Assembly (NCBI RefSeq): GCF_000227115.2
Contig: NC_016484.1
Coordinates: forward strand, 868,001 to 932,000
Source: Naumovozyma dairenensis CBS 421
Taxonomy: Eukaryota; Ascomycota; Saccharomycetes; Saccharomycetales; Saccharomycetaceae
DNA: 64,000 nt
Direction of reading: 5' to 3'
Shown: positions 1-11,023 of the stretch, piece after piece
Numbering within the stretch: the first letter of the stretch is position 1
How the letters are laid out: each line of letters opens with the position of its first letter
Notes under the pieces: model-generated
The model's database searches: none
Told to the model about the DNA's origin: nothing
What the model saw: the letters and a program-made list of their open reading frames with translations, nothing else
Program-made: the position numbers and the translations under genes

Positions 1-286
1 AATATGACGACCTCGCTTACATTGTCTAGCCATTCACAAAAAATATATATACGTTTACTCACGCCTGAGCGAGTGTCAGTGCGACGTAACGGTTGATATG
101 CGAATATGCACATTTCTGAAGAATGGCAGAATGTATAACTACACCTCCAACTTGTTATACAATGATCGTCTTAGGTGAGTTACTTTAAGCATCAATGATT
201 ATATTATATGAAGTGTATTCATGGTATATTATGCTATATTATGTTATATTACATACGAACTGTTTTTATATATAATAACCAGCTAG
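1..286. other. 3' flank of VID27
   Basis: AT-rich sequence downstream of VID27 with repeated ATATTATGTTATATT-type stretches. No gene or RNA seen. Confidence 0.4.
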
Positions 287-2692
287 CTATTTGTAGAAAT
301 CTTTTAATGAGCTCTTTGGCATCAATACATCTTTATTAGGTTTCTTGAATGATTTAATTTTTGAAAGAGAGACGTCGTCTTTCAAAGCGACTATGACTTT
401 CTTATTCGTTCCGAACTCAAAGTTATCTTCGACAATATCATTTTCATATCTTCTTATAACGTACGGATTCTTATCACCTCTTATGACTTTCTTTAAAGAC
501 CACGACACCGCAAACGGCCCAGTGGAAGTCAAAATCATCTCTTCCTGCTTACCAACACCAGTATTGAAATAAGCTTTTGAAAAACTAACAGGTTTCTTAG
601 TAAATGTTGAGATATAACTTGTATGCTCCGGGCTAATCTTTAAAATATAAGTCTTCACAACCTCAGAAGATGGGAACGGTTTGAGGAAACCAACGTTGCC
701 GCTATTCTTCCCTGTTTTAACAGTCAAATCTAACAGTAGGAGTGACCTATCACATGTAGCCAGTAGCCATTTACCATCAGCTGAGACTATAAGATGTTTA
801 ATAGGTTCACCTAATGATGGAATAGCTGTTTTGGCTCTTATACCCAATCTATCATATAATTTTATATCTCCCCTTTCCGACCCGACAGCAATATAACCGC
901 TTTCAGTAGTCCCCAGGGAACTGAATTTATATTTTGTAACGTAGTCCTTTGATTGTTCTTGGACAACTTTATTAGAGGTATTTATTCTTGGATCAATTTT
1001 GAAAAGCCCCTTCTGAGAGATACCTAAGAGCGTTTGTTCCGCAGTCAGTTGATCAAATTTCTTGGTTGGACCGTACTGCACCAGATTCTTATCACCTGTA
1101 CTCCATTCTTCAACGATTTGACCTCTCTCAAGATCCATTTTATACAGCTTGTTTTTAGTAGAGCTATCTGATAATATCATAGACCGATCGCCCATATATA
1201 GCATTGGGTTACGTGGATCTAACGTTTTACCGTCTAGGGTGGAAACACTTTTAATGGCTGTAACGAACTCTAGATCGTCATCTTCATCCGTTTTAAAGAC
1301 ACCTATCTTATTACCTCTCACAACATACGATCTGTTGTTCTTAAACGCAATTGTCAGAGATTTATTAGTATCAAGAGATGCTGTGCTTTTTGCCCTTCCT
1401 TCATCGAAACTTTCAGAACCTATAATTGTTTTAGAATATTCAGAATCGTCATCTTCGTTCTCACTTTCTTCTTCTTCTTCATCATCTTCTATTTCATTTC
1501 TTTCGTTTCCATTGTCTACAGCAAGGATTTCATCTAAACGTTCTTCAATAGGAGCCGTTGTAGCATGAAGAATGTATTCTTTTTCATTCTCAGAAACTTT
1601 CTCCCATTCTTGCTTATGTAAAGTCATCCAAAGACATTTAGACCAGATCGACTGAAATTCAATGCATTTCTTTAAAGTAGAAAATTTGATGGTATATGAT
1701 AACACAACGCTATTAAAGTAATAATTGAAAATAAATGAAGAATTCAACAACTCAAAAGTGGGATTAATGGATGGAGAGATATCCGTACCCAATTTTACTT
1801 TTTCACCTTCAATGGCAAGCCAAAACTCATATCTTCCAGTCTCAACTATACACACCTTAACTCTATCATCCTGTAAAATGAAAGTTTCCTGGATAGGATC
1901 ATAAAGATATATACTTGCCAGTAAACGGCATTGCTCTTCTCCTTCCGGGACTTTAGTAAGTGGTGATGGTGTTCTTGAATCCTCTAAGGTGACTAGAGGG
2001 TTGTCTCGTGAATTACAACTACCGTCATTATGTTGATTTGAGTCTACTGTATCTTTAGCATCCTGGAATTCTTCCGTCTCATCCACGGAAGTTATATTCA
2101 ACGCATCAAGCTCCCCAACCAAATCAGTGTTTTCTACAGTTATACCCAGCTCGTTAGTTTCAAATTGGGCCAAATCATCAGCTGAAGCTTTCACAGAAGA
2201 TTTCTTGAACTTAGTTTCATATTGACATCGGTGAATGAGAAGAAGGAATTGGTCAGCTTCAGTCATTGGCATTTCAGGCGATAATACAAACTGGACCTTT
2301 TCGTCATCTTCATCACCTATGGTATTTTTCCAAACAAAGGTAATTTTACCGTTATCGTTCCAGTTTTTGTAAAATTTCAAAGACTCACTGAGTGGGAAGA
2401 CCCATTCATCGCTAGTTATCTTGGATTGGCTAGACAATATACTGGCCGTATCGTCCGAATAATCATCACTTGAATCTCCACTAGGACTTTCTTCCGCATC
2501 AGAATTCCTCCTAACTACCAATTCGTATTGGAATTGCCCAGTTTCCCTTATGATTAGAATTGCATCGTTATATATACACTCCAAGGATGCTTTTGGCGAT
2601 GCGCTTGAGCGTAGGAGATCAAATTGACCGGATGGAATTGACATTAGATCTTCCTTGACCCCAGCTCCCATAAACTTCTTTATGATATTCAT
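287..2692 (-). CDS. VID27: Vid27-like protein
   Basis: An 801-residue protein read from an ATG. It matches the Vid27 family: an N-terminal part with PH-like segments, an acidic linker (about residues 400-425, a run of D and E), and a C-terminal beta-propeller-like Vid27 domain with motifs such as LAVDNGNE and ATCDRSLLLLDL. In S. cerevisiae Vid27 is a cytoplasmic protein linked to vacuolar import and degradation of fructose-1,6-bisphosphatase, but its biochemical activity is not established. Length is close to the S. cerevisiae protein (about 780). It is the left-most gene, next to RRG9 in the opposite orientation, exactly as YNL212W and YNL213C are. Identity is certain from family and synteny; function is only loosely known. 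Confidence 0.95.
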   Translation of the reverse strand: MNIIKKFMGAGVKEDLMSIPSGQFDLLRSSASPKASLECIYNDAILIIRETGQFQYELVVRRNSDAEESPSGDSSDDYSDDTASILSSQSKITSDEWVFPLSESLKFYKNWNDNGKITFVWKNTIGDEDDEKVQFVLSPEMPMTEADQFLLLIHRCQYETKFKKSSVKASADDLAQFETNELGITVENTDLVGELDALNITSVDETEEFQDAKDTVDSNQHNDGSCNSRDNPLVTLEDSRTPSPLTKVPEGEEQCRLLASIYLYDPIQETFILQDDRVKVCIVETGRYEFWLAIEGEKVKLGTDISPSINPTFELLNSSFIFNYYFNSVVLSYTIKFSTLKKCIEFQSIWSKCLWMTLHKQEWEKVSENEKEYILHATTAPIEERLDEILAVDNGNERNEIEDDEEEEESENEDDDSEYSKTIIGSESFDEGRAKSTASLDTNKSLTIAFKNNRSYVVRGNKIGVFKTDEDDDLEFVTAIKSVSTLDGKTLDPRNPMLYMGDRSMILSDSSTKNKLYKMDLERGQIVEEWSTGDKNLVQYGPTKKFDQLTAEQTLLGISQKGLFKIDPRINTSNKVVQEQSKDYVTKYKFSSLGTTESGYIAVGSERGDIKLYDRLGIRAKTAIPSLGEPIKHLIVSADGKWLLATCDRSLLLLDLTVKTGKNSGNVGFLKPFPSSEVVKTYILKISPEHTSYISTFTKKPVSFSKAYFNTGVGKQEEMILTSTGPFAVSWSLKKVIRGDKNPYVIRRYENDIVEDNFEFGTNKKVIVALKDDVSLSKIKSFKKPNKDVLMPKSSLKDFYK

Positions 2693-3007
2693 TGCAAACG
2701 AGTTTACTTCTCTAGCTTCTTCATCATCTTGTGGTGTTTAAACTATTAGCAAAAATATGAAACTCCCCTTCATTGACTCTTTATATCAGAGTAGTCCCGC
2801 CAAGTCCTTTTATTTTGATATTCTGATTTTTATTGCCGTAACACATGATATGAAAATCAAGCAACTTTTGAAACCTTCAAACAAAATAGATTGATGAGCA
2901 GTGAGTTTGATATACAGTACTTATGTTTGGGATAAGTTCTACCCTAAAGTTGAATATCAAGTTTCTTAGATGTTTTAGAAACTATCCCGTTTGGTTAGTA
3001 AAGTAGT
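2693..3007. other. Divergent promoter region VID27/RRG9
   Basis: About 315 bases between the two divergent start codons. AT-rich with several TTTTATTTTGA-type stretches. I see no further gene and no site I can name with confidence. Confidence 0.5.
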
Positions 3008-3514
3008 ATGAATGTACTGCTAAAGTTATGTCGATCATTTTCTCAAGCTAGCTACAATGTTACGTTGTTAAAAGAAAGTAAAGGCAAGATAATATCAGGG
3101 AAAAAGATTATCAAATGGGTCAACGATTCCAGTTTGTCTAAGAAAGAAATGGGTAAGATAGATAAAGAGAAGATGGATACGTGGAAAAGACAAAACATAG
3201 CCCTGAAAGAAAAATTCAAAGGGGAACGTTGGGCTCCAAAGAAAAAGTTATCTCGAACCGAGATGGGTAGTGTCAGATTACTCAGGGAGCAATTCCCAGA
3301 TATGACCGCGAGCGAGCTGGGTGAAAAGTTTAAAGTTTCTCCAGAAGCAATTAGAAGAATTTTGAAGAGTAATTGGAAGCCGTCTGAGGACGAAGATAGA
3401 AGAATTGCCCAGAGATGGAAGAAAAGGGGGGAAAAGATCAAATATTTATATGGGTCTACAAGATTAGGGGATGAACGAGTCTCTGCTTCAACTGTTGATC
3501 CAGGTAAAAAATAA
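3008..3514 (+). CDS. RRG9: Rrg9-like mitochondrial genome maintenance protein
   Basis: A small basic protein of 168 residues. The centre (about residues 85-125) carries the neugrin-type helix-turn-helix segment: SVRLLREQFPDMTASELG followed by FKVSPEAIRRILKSNW. This segment defines the Rrg9/neugrin family, whose S. cerevisiae member is needed for respiratory growth and mitochondrial DNA maintenance. The first 15 residues are basic and hydroxylated without acidic residues, consistent with a mitochondrial targeting presequence. It is shorter than S. cerevisiae Rrg9 (214 residues). It lies between VID27 and PEX17 in the conserved order. The molecular role of the family is unclear; a link to mitochondrial translation or RNA is an inference. 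Confidence 0.9.
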   Translation: MNVLLKLCRSFSQASYNVTLLKESKGKIISGKKIIKWVNDSSLSKKEMGKIDKEKMDTWKRQNIALKEKFKGERWAPKKKLSRTEMGSVRLLREQFPDMTASELGEKFKVSPEAIRRILKSNWKPSEDEDRRIAQRWKKRGEKIKYLYGSTRLGDERVSASTVDPGKK

Positions 3515-3759
3515 TACTTACTTCGATAGGTGATAGCCGCGAACACGTTATCAGGTCTATTGACAAAACTGAAAGAAGTCGTATGCTCGTTGAGAATAGA
3601 AACTCAAAGAGAAGAAAAGATAAGTTATATCTTTTAGAGGAAGCCTTGCATCAAAGTAAATGAACATACCGCATAGAAGTGCTGAACACTAATAATCCTG
3701 TATATACTAAACATAAAGATGTAATACTATTCATTCATTCATAAAATAAACTATATTTT

Positions 3760-4347
3760 TCATTTAGGGATTTTCCCTTGAACATACCAACCTTTGATTT
3801 GACGAATTGAGACTGCTACCTTTTTAGCTTTATGTATTACCTTCTCCGAAGTATCAGTTAACTGCATCTGGTCGGTTAGTAATTTTACTTGGAAACTAAA
3901 CGATGCAATGTCGTTCGACGATGAGTGAATGGATTGGTTGATATGATTTAACTTCCAGACAGCACCATTTATTTTACTCTCTATATCTGGCCAATGGGTC
4001 TGCGCTTCGAATGTTACTTCTTTCTCAAATAAATCATCTGTCTGAATGCATCTTTCTGCTGACTTGTCCTGTTTATTGAATTCCAGCGTGGAAACAGGTG
4101 TTGTTCGTAATTTCTTCTGTGCGCTGTTTACCACTCTCCTTATCCTCAATAAAGTATAAAGAGATAACTGGTGTCTTTGTTCAAACTGTACTCTTAATAA
4201 CGGCTCCAATACTAGACTAACTACAGAATATATAAAAGCAGTGGTAAAGCCAACGTTGTAAAATAATGCCTTGATAGTGGATAATGTCTTATCTCGCGGA
4301 TTATATGGTATTATTTTTTTGTCATCTGGCCAAGTCATTGTAGTCAT
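3760..4347 (-). CDS. PEX17: Peroxin Pex17, docking complex subunit
   Basis: The open frame extends to a GTG at 4362, but the first ATG is at 4347, giving 195 residues, close to the 199 of S. cerevisiae Pex17. One hydrophobic segment (about residues 30-48, FYNVGFTTAFIYSVVSLVL) is followed by a basic stretch and then helical, likely coiled-coil sequence. In S. cerevisiae Pex17 is a peroxisomal membrane protein of the Pex13-Pex14-Pex17 docking complex, needed for matrix protein import. Sequence conservation of this family is low, so the assignment rests on membrane topology, size and position between RRG9 and the RAP1 side. Confidence 0.85.
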   Translation of the reverse strand: MTTMTWPDDKKIIPYNPRDKTLSTIKALFYNVGFTTAFIYSVVSLVLEPLLRVQFEQRHQLSLYTLLRIRRVVNSAQKKLRTTPVSTLEFNKQDKSAERCIQTDDLFEKEVTFEAQTHWPDIESKINGAVWKLNHINQSIHSSSNDIASFSFQVKLLTDQMQLTDTSEKVIHKAKKVAVSIRQIKGWYVQGKIPK

Positions 4348-4772
4348 TTGTATTCTACCCACCTTGCTTTTGGCAAACTTACTGGTTACTTTATGAAGCC
4401 TTCCTTCCCGGACTTTTAGGTTGTATTTATTCTCTGATGCTCTACGTATGTAACGTTATCAAATAAGGTGGAGGAGGCTCCAACTACATTTTGGATATTT
4501 GAATGCAAAATGTTACGCAAATGTTCTAAATGGTAGCGCCTTATATAGTATCTTGCCTTACGATATAAAATAATATAAGCAAATCAAGGAAAGCATCAGC
4601 GAAGAAATTTTCCACGATACAAGGTTACGTATTTTATGATCTGCCAGCAAAATTAGGTTTTTCAAATAAACCAGTTATTTTACTTATATTAAATAGAAAG
4701 TTACATAGTTATTTCTTGAATTACTTATTGAAACTCTATATGATCCCACAAATACGCTTCTCCATATTTAAA
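4348..4772. other. Intergenic PEX17 upstream / MFG1-like 3' flank
   Basis: AT-rich spacer of about 425 bases holding the PEX17 promoter and the 3' flank of the MFG1-like gene. No ORF or RNA gene that I can support. Confidence 0.4.
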
Positions 4773-6764
4773 TTATGGTATAGGGCTATCACGATCCACA
4801 TGCGATGGATCTATTCGAGAGTTTGATGTCCTCCTCTTCTTTGGGAAATCGTCTTCATAACCATAGGCGTCTCTAGTAGAGAAATTTGAATCTGAATTAT
4901 ATTCAGTATTTTGGCGTTTTAGTTGTCGTATATTTTCAACACTATCCTCTTCGGGTTTTGGTTGGGATTCATTTCCATCTACAGGTTGTTGGCTGAAAAT
5001 GATTTCCGGAAAAGATTTAACATACATTTTCATCGCTTCTTTCGGATTTATTATTTTCTTTTGTTTCTGGAAAAGCATTATATTCTTCATAGACGACATA
5101 ACAGTACTGATTTGGGCAACTCTCATGAAGTGATTTTGAGAGTTAAGAAGAGAAATATCACGGAACACACCAAATTGAGATCTTAATTCGGTAATAGCTT
5201 CAAAATTGGGTGGAAATTCTATTTGTTTTCCAACTTTGTCTTTTTTATCATTAACGTCGTTAGTTTCATCTTTTATGTCATCATCATTAACATCTATTTC
5301 CGCACTATCCTTAGACATTGACAAGTGACTGGGATTAGCAAGCTTTTGGAATATATTGAAACTAACTTTGCTGTTACTTACCAGTTTTTCTAAGGAATTC
5401 CATTCAATCCCCGGTACAAAACTAAACACTGTCAAATCTATCCATGCCAATCGGAGAGTCCTATCCAATACGCCCTTAATTTGAGTAAAATGAGTTACAT
5501 AACTACCATCTTGGTAATGGTATGCAAACGTACAACAGGGTGACCCAAAATATACAGTTCCGTTACTGAGTGTCTGTGTATGTAATTTCTGAGCTATAAC
5601 TTCCATCCTATACATACCCATTGCCTCAAACTTTTCGGAAATTATTGGTAACATAGACGCTAGGAACTGATATTTCCGAACGTCATGGTTCAATTTTCTA
5701 ATAATATTAATTTCTGCAGATGGTAGAAAATTTTTATCAATATAAATTGCCCAACGCGGTATATTTGCCAATTGGTTGGTCGATTCATTAATAAAATTAA
5801 TCAATTCATAAACCTTCAATAGCGCCATGTTAGCAAGATATTTTCGTACTGGATAAGGCTCAATCGTTTTAGCAGGATTTATTATTCCAGTCTTGTCGAT
5901 CATTTGTGGTATCGTCTCTCCCACTACAGTCCTCCCACTCAAATGGTTCGGGTCTTGCCAATGGCCCTCTTTATCATATTGCTGTTGTGATTCCGGTATC
6001 TCTACGTTATCACTGAACGACAATTGGGAATTATTCCTGCGTACGGATTTCTCATCTTTTGGGGAATCTGCTCGCTGTTGTATTACAGAAGTCCCTATGT
6101 TGGATCGCACAGTACTTATATCTTTGGGTATCGTGATAGGACCTGGAATATGTTGCCGTTGAACGGCAGCATGACTAGTCAAGGCATTCTTATTCATAAG
6201 TACATTTTGCTCGTGAACATTGCCTTTCATATTTTTTTGTTGGTTTTGGAGACTTTCATTACGAGAAACAGGAGGGTCATCTGTAGCATATGGGTGAGGC
6301 TGTATGATATTTTCATTATTGGTAGTAAAATATTGTTTCGAATCATATTGTTGATACATCTGTTCTTGATTTGTTCGAGGGGAATAGTTGTGTTGTACGT
6401 GGTTTATGGGAGCCCTCATCAACATTGGTCCCTGGGCTCCACTAATTTGGTTCATTGGTACAAAAGGCTGTCCTTCTCCATAATGTACTGTAGGTGTATT
6501 CATCACGAACGTCCCTTGTTGGGAAGTATTAATAGGAATGTGTGGATCTCCAGTCAATTGTAAATGCGATCTCTGTCTGATATACTGAGGATGAGGATAG
6601 CTTGATTGCCGACGTTGATATAGTAATTCTTGAGGCAGCTGTTCAGTTATTGATGTTGGCATTAATCTCCCTCCGTTGCCTGATAAGAACGCCGAATCTG
6701 GATGCGATTGGAATTTGGAAGCCATCGATGGCGACACATCTTGATTATGTGGGGGTGGAGGCAT
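4773..6764 (-). CDS. MFG1: MFG1-like LIM-domain-binding transcription cofactor
   Basis: A 663-residue protein. The first ~290 residues are low-complexity, rich in Q, N, P and S, as in transcription cofactors. Residues about 305-460 hold a conserved block with W, Y and C residues (IPRWAIYIDKNFLP, YRMEVIAQKLHTQTLSNG, FAYHYQDGSYVTHF, GVLDRTLRLAWIDL) typical of the fungal LIM-binding/SEUSS family represented by S. cerevisiae Mfg1 (YDL233W). Mfg1 acts in the nucleus with Flo8 and Mss11 to control filamentous and invasive growth genes such as FLO11. A short acidic segment and a basic C-terminal KKRRTSN (possible nuclear signal) follow. In S. cerevisiae this gene is on chromosome IV, in the block that is sister to the chromosome XIV block seen here, so its position fits differential loss after genome duplication. 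It could be another member of the family; a homology search would settle it. Confidence 0.65.
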   Translation of the reverse strand: MPPPPHNQDVSPSMASKFQSHPDSAFLSGNGGRLMPTSITEQLPQELLYQRRQSSYPHPQYIRQRSHLQLTGDPHIPINTSQQGTFVMNTPTVHYGEGQPFVPMNQISGAQGPMLMRAPINHVQHNYSPRTNQEQMYQQYDSKQYFTTNNENIIQPHPYATDDPPVSRNESLQNQQKNMKGNVHEQNVLMNKNALTSHAAVQRQHIPGPITIPKDISTVRSNIGTSVIQQRADSPKDEKSVRRNNSQLSFSDNVEIPESQQQYDKEGHWQDPNHLSGRTVVGETIPQMIDKTGIINPAKTIEPYPVRKYLANMALLKVYELINFINESTNQLANIPRWAIYIDKNFLPSAEINIIRKLNHDVRKYQFLASMLPIISEKFEAMGMYRMEVIAQKLHTQTLSNGTVYFGSPCCTFAYHYQDGSYVTHFTQIKGVLDRTLRLAWIDLTVFSFVPGIEWNSLEKLVSNSKVSFNIFQKLANPSHLSMSKDSAEIDVNDDDIKDETNDVNDKKDKVGKQIEFPPNFEAITELRSQFGVFRDISLLNSQNHFMRVAQISTVMSSMKNIMLFQKQKKIINPKEAMKMYVKSFPEIIFSQQPVDGNESQPKPEEDSVENIRQLKRQNTEYNSDSNFSTRDAYGYEDDFPKKRRTSNSRIDPSHVDRDSPIP

Positions 6765-9226
6765 TGAATCCAGGGTAGTGGGAAGCTATTGTTAAGAAAA
6801 TCTAATCCTTCAGAAAACTTCAGCCTCCTTCTTCCTGTAGTTAGCTAATGATGGGTTATCACTGCTTCTGTGATGTCTAATCTCTGGAGAATTGAGACTA
6901 TTCTATGATGTAACTACACTTATTGACTGGGTACGTCAAATTAAACAATATTGTTATTCGTCTCTATATGTACATAAAATACACTTCCTTAAGAGCATTG
7001 CACTTGCTATTTTGACGAAACAAGTGTCGCTAAAGAAAGAATTGTGCGACGTACGCCTGTAGATACTTATGTGTGAAGTGTTTGAGGAGCTAGCGTGGAA
7101 TACATAGCTTCGAGTTCGAAAACGATTCCAGATTTGCGTCTCCCGTTCAGAAATGCCTGTAAAACTATTGCGAGAGTCGAATAGTTTCCTGAAAAGTACA
7201 CATAAGGCAGATCTTTAGGGCACGCGGGAGGCACGGGCTCCGAATTACGTCAGCTCCGGCTATACCGCCCTAGACATGTCGGAGAAACTTTCTGAGTAAG
7301 AACTTCTAAGGGTTAACTAACAGTCTCAATTTCAATAATGGTGCTTAGAATTAATTTTCTACCGTCTTTGAAACGGTAACTTTTGTTATGAAATCTTCCA
7401 TAACATATACGAAGTCATCATACCTACGGTAGGTACGCTGTCCTAATTTAACAAAAGAGGGCTTCAAACTTAGGGATGGCACGTAAATCTTTTTTAATTT
7501 ACGTTTTTGTTCAGTGAAAAACGTTAAAGAGGATTTTGGTCGCGGCTGACGGTCCTCAGAGACCGGGACCTCGTATGTAGTCATAGTGTGCTCACCGAGT
7601 CAGATCTCCGCTGCAATAATACTGTGCCGGTTATGGCGAAACTTACGTAGGCCGGTTCATAACATACTCGGACTAATGGAGCAATGTTTCCTCTATTCGG
7701 CGAAGGAAACGATGGTACTTCACTTCTTGGTCAGCTCAAGTGCTCCGACGGTTTTCCACCACGTAGAATTATGGCGGAAAAGAAATCAAATAGCAAACTT
7801 TTGCCTTACGGAGTAAATAATGTTCACAATGAAAGTTCCCTACTTCAGCATTATTTTTGATTTTTTCAGCGAAAGGGAACCCCAAAAAACCTTTATTTTC
7901 CCCGTACTTGTCTCTTATTTTTGAAACGCATAAGATGGCTGTTTGTTTATTTTATGTATTTCAAAGACCTAAACAATAACAACTTTTCGGTTGTTTCAGG
8001 CATCGAACCGAGTTTAGCTGGGCTGAACAGTATAAGGTTGCCATCAAAAAAATCTCTAGTTGTCCATACGTTGTTCCACTCTCTGAATTTTATGCGTAAC
8101 GAAAAGGTGCACACACGTGCAACCGTAAGGAATATACTCTGCTTTTGCTCGATCACCGGGGAGGTAAGTCCACCGTTTCAAACGAGAAATTCATAGTTTT
8201 CATGCTAAACTTTCCACTATTTTGACATTACTCTTAGACTAAATCTATCAATACTTTCTCCGTAGAGTCACTAAGAGAACGTAGAATGGATTTATTGCAT
8301 TTAATAGTATACTGCGTTAATTTTCTTGAAGACTTTCCGTGGGCTCAATTGAGAGAGAGCGCGAGACAATAAGTTCAGGTTTCTAGACCTTAAAACATTC
8401 CCGAACTGTACTGAACACGGTATACTTTGGTCAAAATTGTCCGTGCGGAACATTATGGAAGGATTTCGAGACTAGTTGTCAATCATCGAATTTTCTTAAC
8501 ATTCTTCAATGAACCTGCGTATACCCATAGGTGATTGAAACTGACGTATAATTTAGAATTATGATGTGACTGACTTTAGTGTGTACCCAGGCGGGACAGT
8601 AGTTGGGCCACCTAAGTAGTTACTAGTCACCTTGTTTACTTTGTGGAAGTATATAATATATTTAGGACCTGAACCCAAGAAAATATGTCCGTATGTACGC
8701 GGGGTCCTTACATTGTATTCGTAGTTTACTTGCATAAGCTTTGTAGGACTTAAGTTTCATAGCTGGGAAGAGTGTTCCATTAATATTATTATCATATAAA
8801 TTCCTGTACTTGCTCTATAGAATAGCCTATTTCTCACTGAGTTAAAGCACGCTTACATTCACCCTTTTGGCCATAATTTTTTTATGGTTTTTTATTGTTT
8901 TTGAAAACAAAAATATTATATTTGGTATACCTGCCTCACCTACCGGTTCATATTAGTCAACTTAACAAGTTTGGAGGTCTTATATAACCTCTTCTGAAAG
9001 CACTATCGTCTTCACCTTCTTATAAAAACATTAGATTATTACATATATAATATAAATAAAGAGATTATTATTAAAACTGCTTTAAAGGATATGAGCCATA
9101 AAACCATGAAATAAATACCAAACCGAAGCTCCCCAAAACGTAAAATTACAATTATAACAAAAGTAAAGGAAAAAATATGAATACCACCAATCAAGTGTTT
9201 TTTACTCTCTTACTATTCAGGTCACA
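6765..9226. other. Long gene-poor gap between MFG1-like gene and RAP1
   Basis: About 2.46 kb with no convincing gene, in a window where most gaps are 250-600 bases. By synteny IES2 should lie near here on the minus strand; I see no Ies2-like sequence. The part at about 7080-7820 is visibly less AT-rich than the flanks. Only short ORFs occur: 77 codons at 7351-7584 (minus), 76 at 7586-7816 (plus) and 69 at 7947-8156 (minus). None is recognisable. The last few hundred bases before 9226 are the AT-rich 3' flank of RAP1. Confidence 0.6.
7351..7584 (-). pseudogene. Short ORF, possible gene relic
   Basis: A 77-codon ORF from ATG in an otherwise empty gap. The segment RTYRRYDDFVYVMEDF resembles the RRY-x-DF signature seen in PX (phosphoinositide-binding) domains, but the rest of a PX domain is not visible in this frame. 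I cannot identify it. It may be a chance ORF or a fragment of a decayed gene. No Ies2 similarity is visible. Confidence 0.15.
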
Positions 9227-10757
9227 CTATACCAAATCTCTTTCTACAAACTTCCTTCTAATTTCGATTCTACCTACACCATGCTTCTTCTCTAGTGCTT
9301 GCAGATCTTCTCCCTTATTAGATCTTAGCATCTCATCATCTTCACGTGTCCAAATACCTGGAACGTTAGGTGGTGGATTAATGTTATCTTTGAACATTGT
9401 TAAGAAATAACGTGGGAAAACCATCAAATCACCCGATAGTGCAGTTAATATACTTGTACTGAACGTCCTACGTACACCGGCTTCATCAGACAAATCCTGT
9501 ACTAACTTTTCAGCTTGCGATGGTTCGTAATCACGAGTGATGACTTCATTTACTTTCAACATAAACTCCCTTGTGGATCCCATTTGGAAAAATGTAGGTA
9601 AAAATAATTCAATCGATGCAATGGGAGGTGGGAATTTGATTGAATTTGGATCAATATTATCGTACTCTTCCTCTTCATTAGTGAAGTCGTTACGAATAGC
9701 ATCTGCAATTTCCTGTGGGTACTCAAATGGTAACGTACTTTCTAATTTTGATAAATCATTCTTCAAACTTGAAATAAATTGCATGGTTTCTTCATCTAAC
9801 AATTCATTTTCAGGGATTGGATAATTAGGTCCAGTAGCTTGACCATTAGCAGCAGCAGCGGCAGCAGCAGCTACATCTGCATTTGAAATTGATTGTTCAT
9901 GCTCATTTGATACTGGTTTTGCTGAAATATAAGCTCTTGCCCTTTTCACTGACGAATTATAATTACCTGGAGTAGGTGCATTGACTCGTTTAGGTCTATT
10001 TGTTAAATTTTTCATTGGTTTAGGTTCTCTTCCAGAAGCCCTTTCTATTTCATAGTAAGCAATATAAGCATCAACACCGAATGTTAAAAGAAATTTTCTA
10101 TACCTGTCTCTCCAAGCGTTTTCTGTATGGGTAGGGTTTTCATCTGCAAAACTTTTGAAAAACTCTCTAGCAATAGGACCTTTACGATCATTCACCTTGT
10201 ATTCTTTAAAACCTGGTTCGCTACCAGGAATATGATTTGGATCCATAGTCATATTCCTTCTTGCAATTGCAGTCGGACTATCTTGAGCTGATATTAACGA
10301 TTGTCCACTGTCTGGATCAATTTGATATAGATCGCGATAGAATTGTTTCTTAACAGATACTGCTAATGCATAATCTTCGTCGGCTGTAAACTTCTTCTTA
10401 ATGGATGGGGGTAAAAGTTTAGTTTTAATTAAATTACCATCTTCGTCACGAACTAATTTACCGTATTTATCGACTTCGTAAACGAAATCTAATCTTTTTG
10501 AGAGATATACACGGAATCTATGTCTAATAGAATTCCCTGTATGGTTTGGAACGTAATGCGATATTTCATCGTATAAGGTATGAGTTGTACGTCTTGTTGG
10601 ATTCTTTCTAACAACATCAAGGATAAATTCATCTTCAGTTTCAGTAAATGATGATTTATTATGAGTTGGTCCATTAGGTGATCTTACTAAAGGCGATCTT
10701 GAATTTTCATAAGCATGAGAACGATTTTGTGCAACATGAGATTCTCCATTTTGTTCA

Positions 10758-10794
<37 letters not shown>

Positions 10795-10988
10795 GCTGTT
10801 GTTGCTGTTGTTGCTGTTCTTGTTCATGTTGTAGTTTAATATGAGCCGGCATATCAGTGCCTAAAGATGACTGTGGTTGAGAGCTTGTATTCCTTTGATC
10901 CTCGGATAGTTGTTCACGTGCAATGTCTTGATTTATATTTTCCATTTCGATATTATGTTCGTGTATCAATTTCAATTGTTCCTCTCTC

Positions 10989-11023
<35 letters not shown>

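Noticed and set aside
3052..3546. 164-codon ORF opposite RRG9
   Set aside because: Antisense shadow of RRG9; RRG9 has the conserved family motif and synteny.
7999..8009. A second B-box match on the minus strand (GGTTCGATGCC)
   Set aside because: The flanking bases do not pair as a T stem, and there is no A box or acceptor stem.
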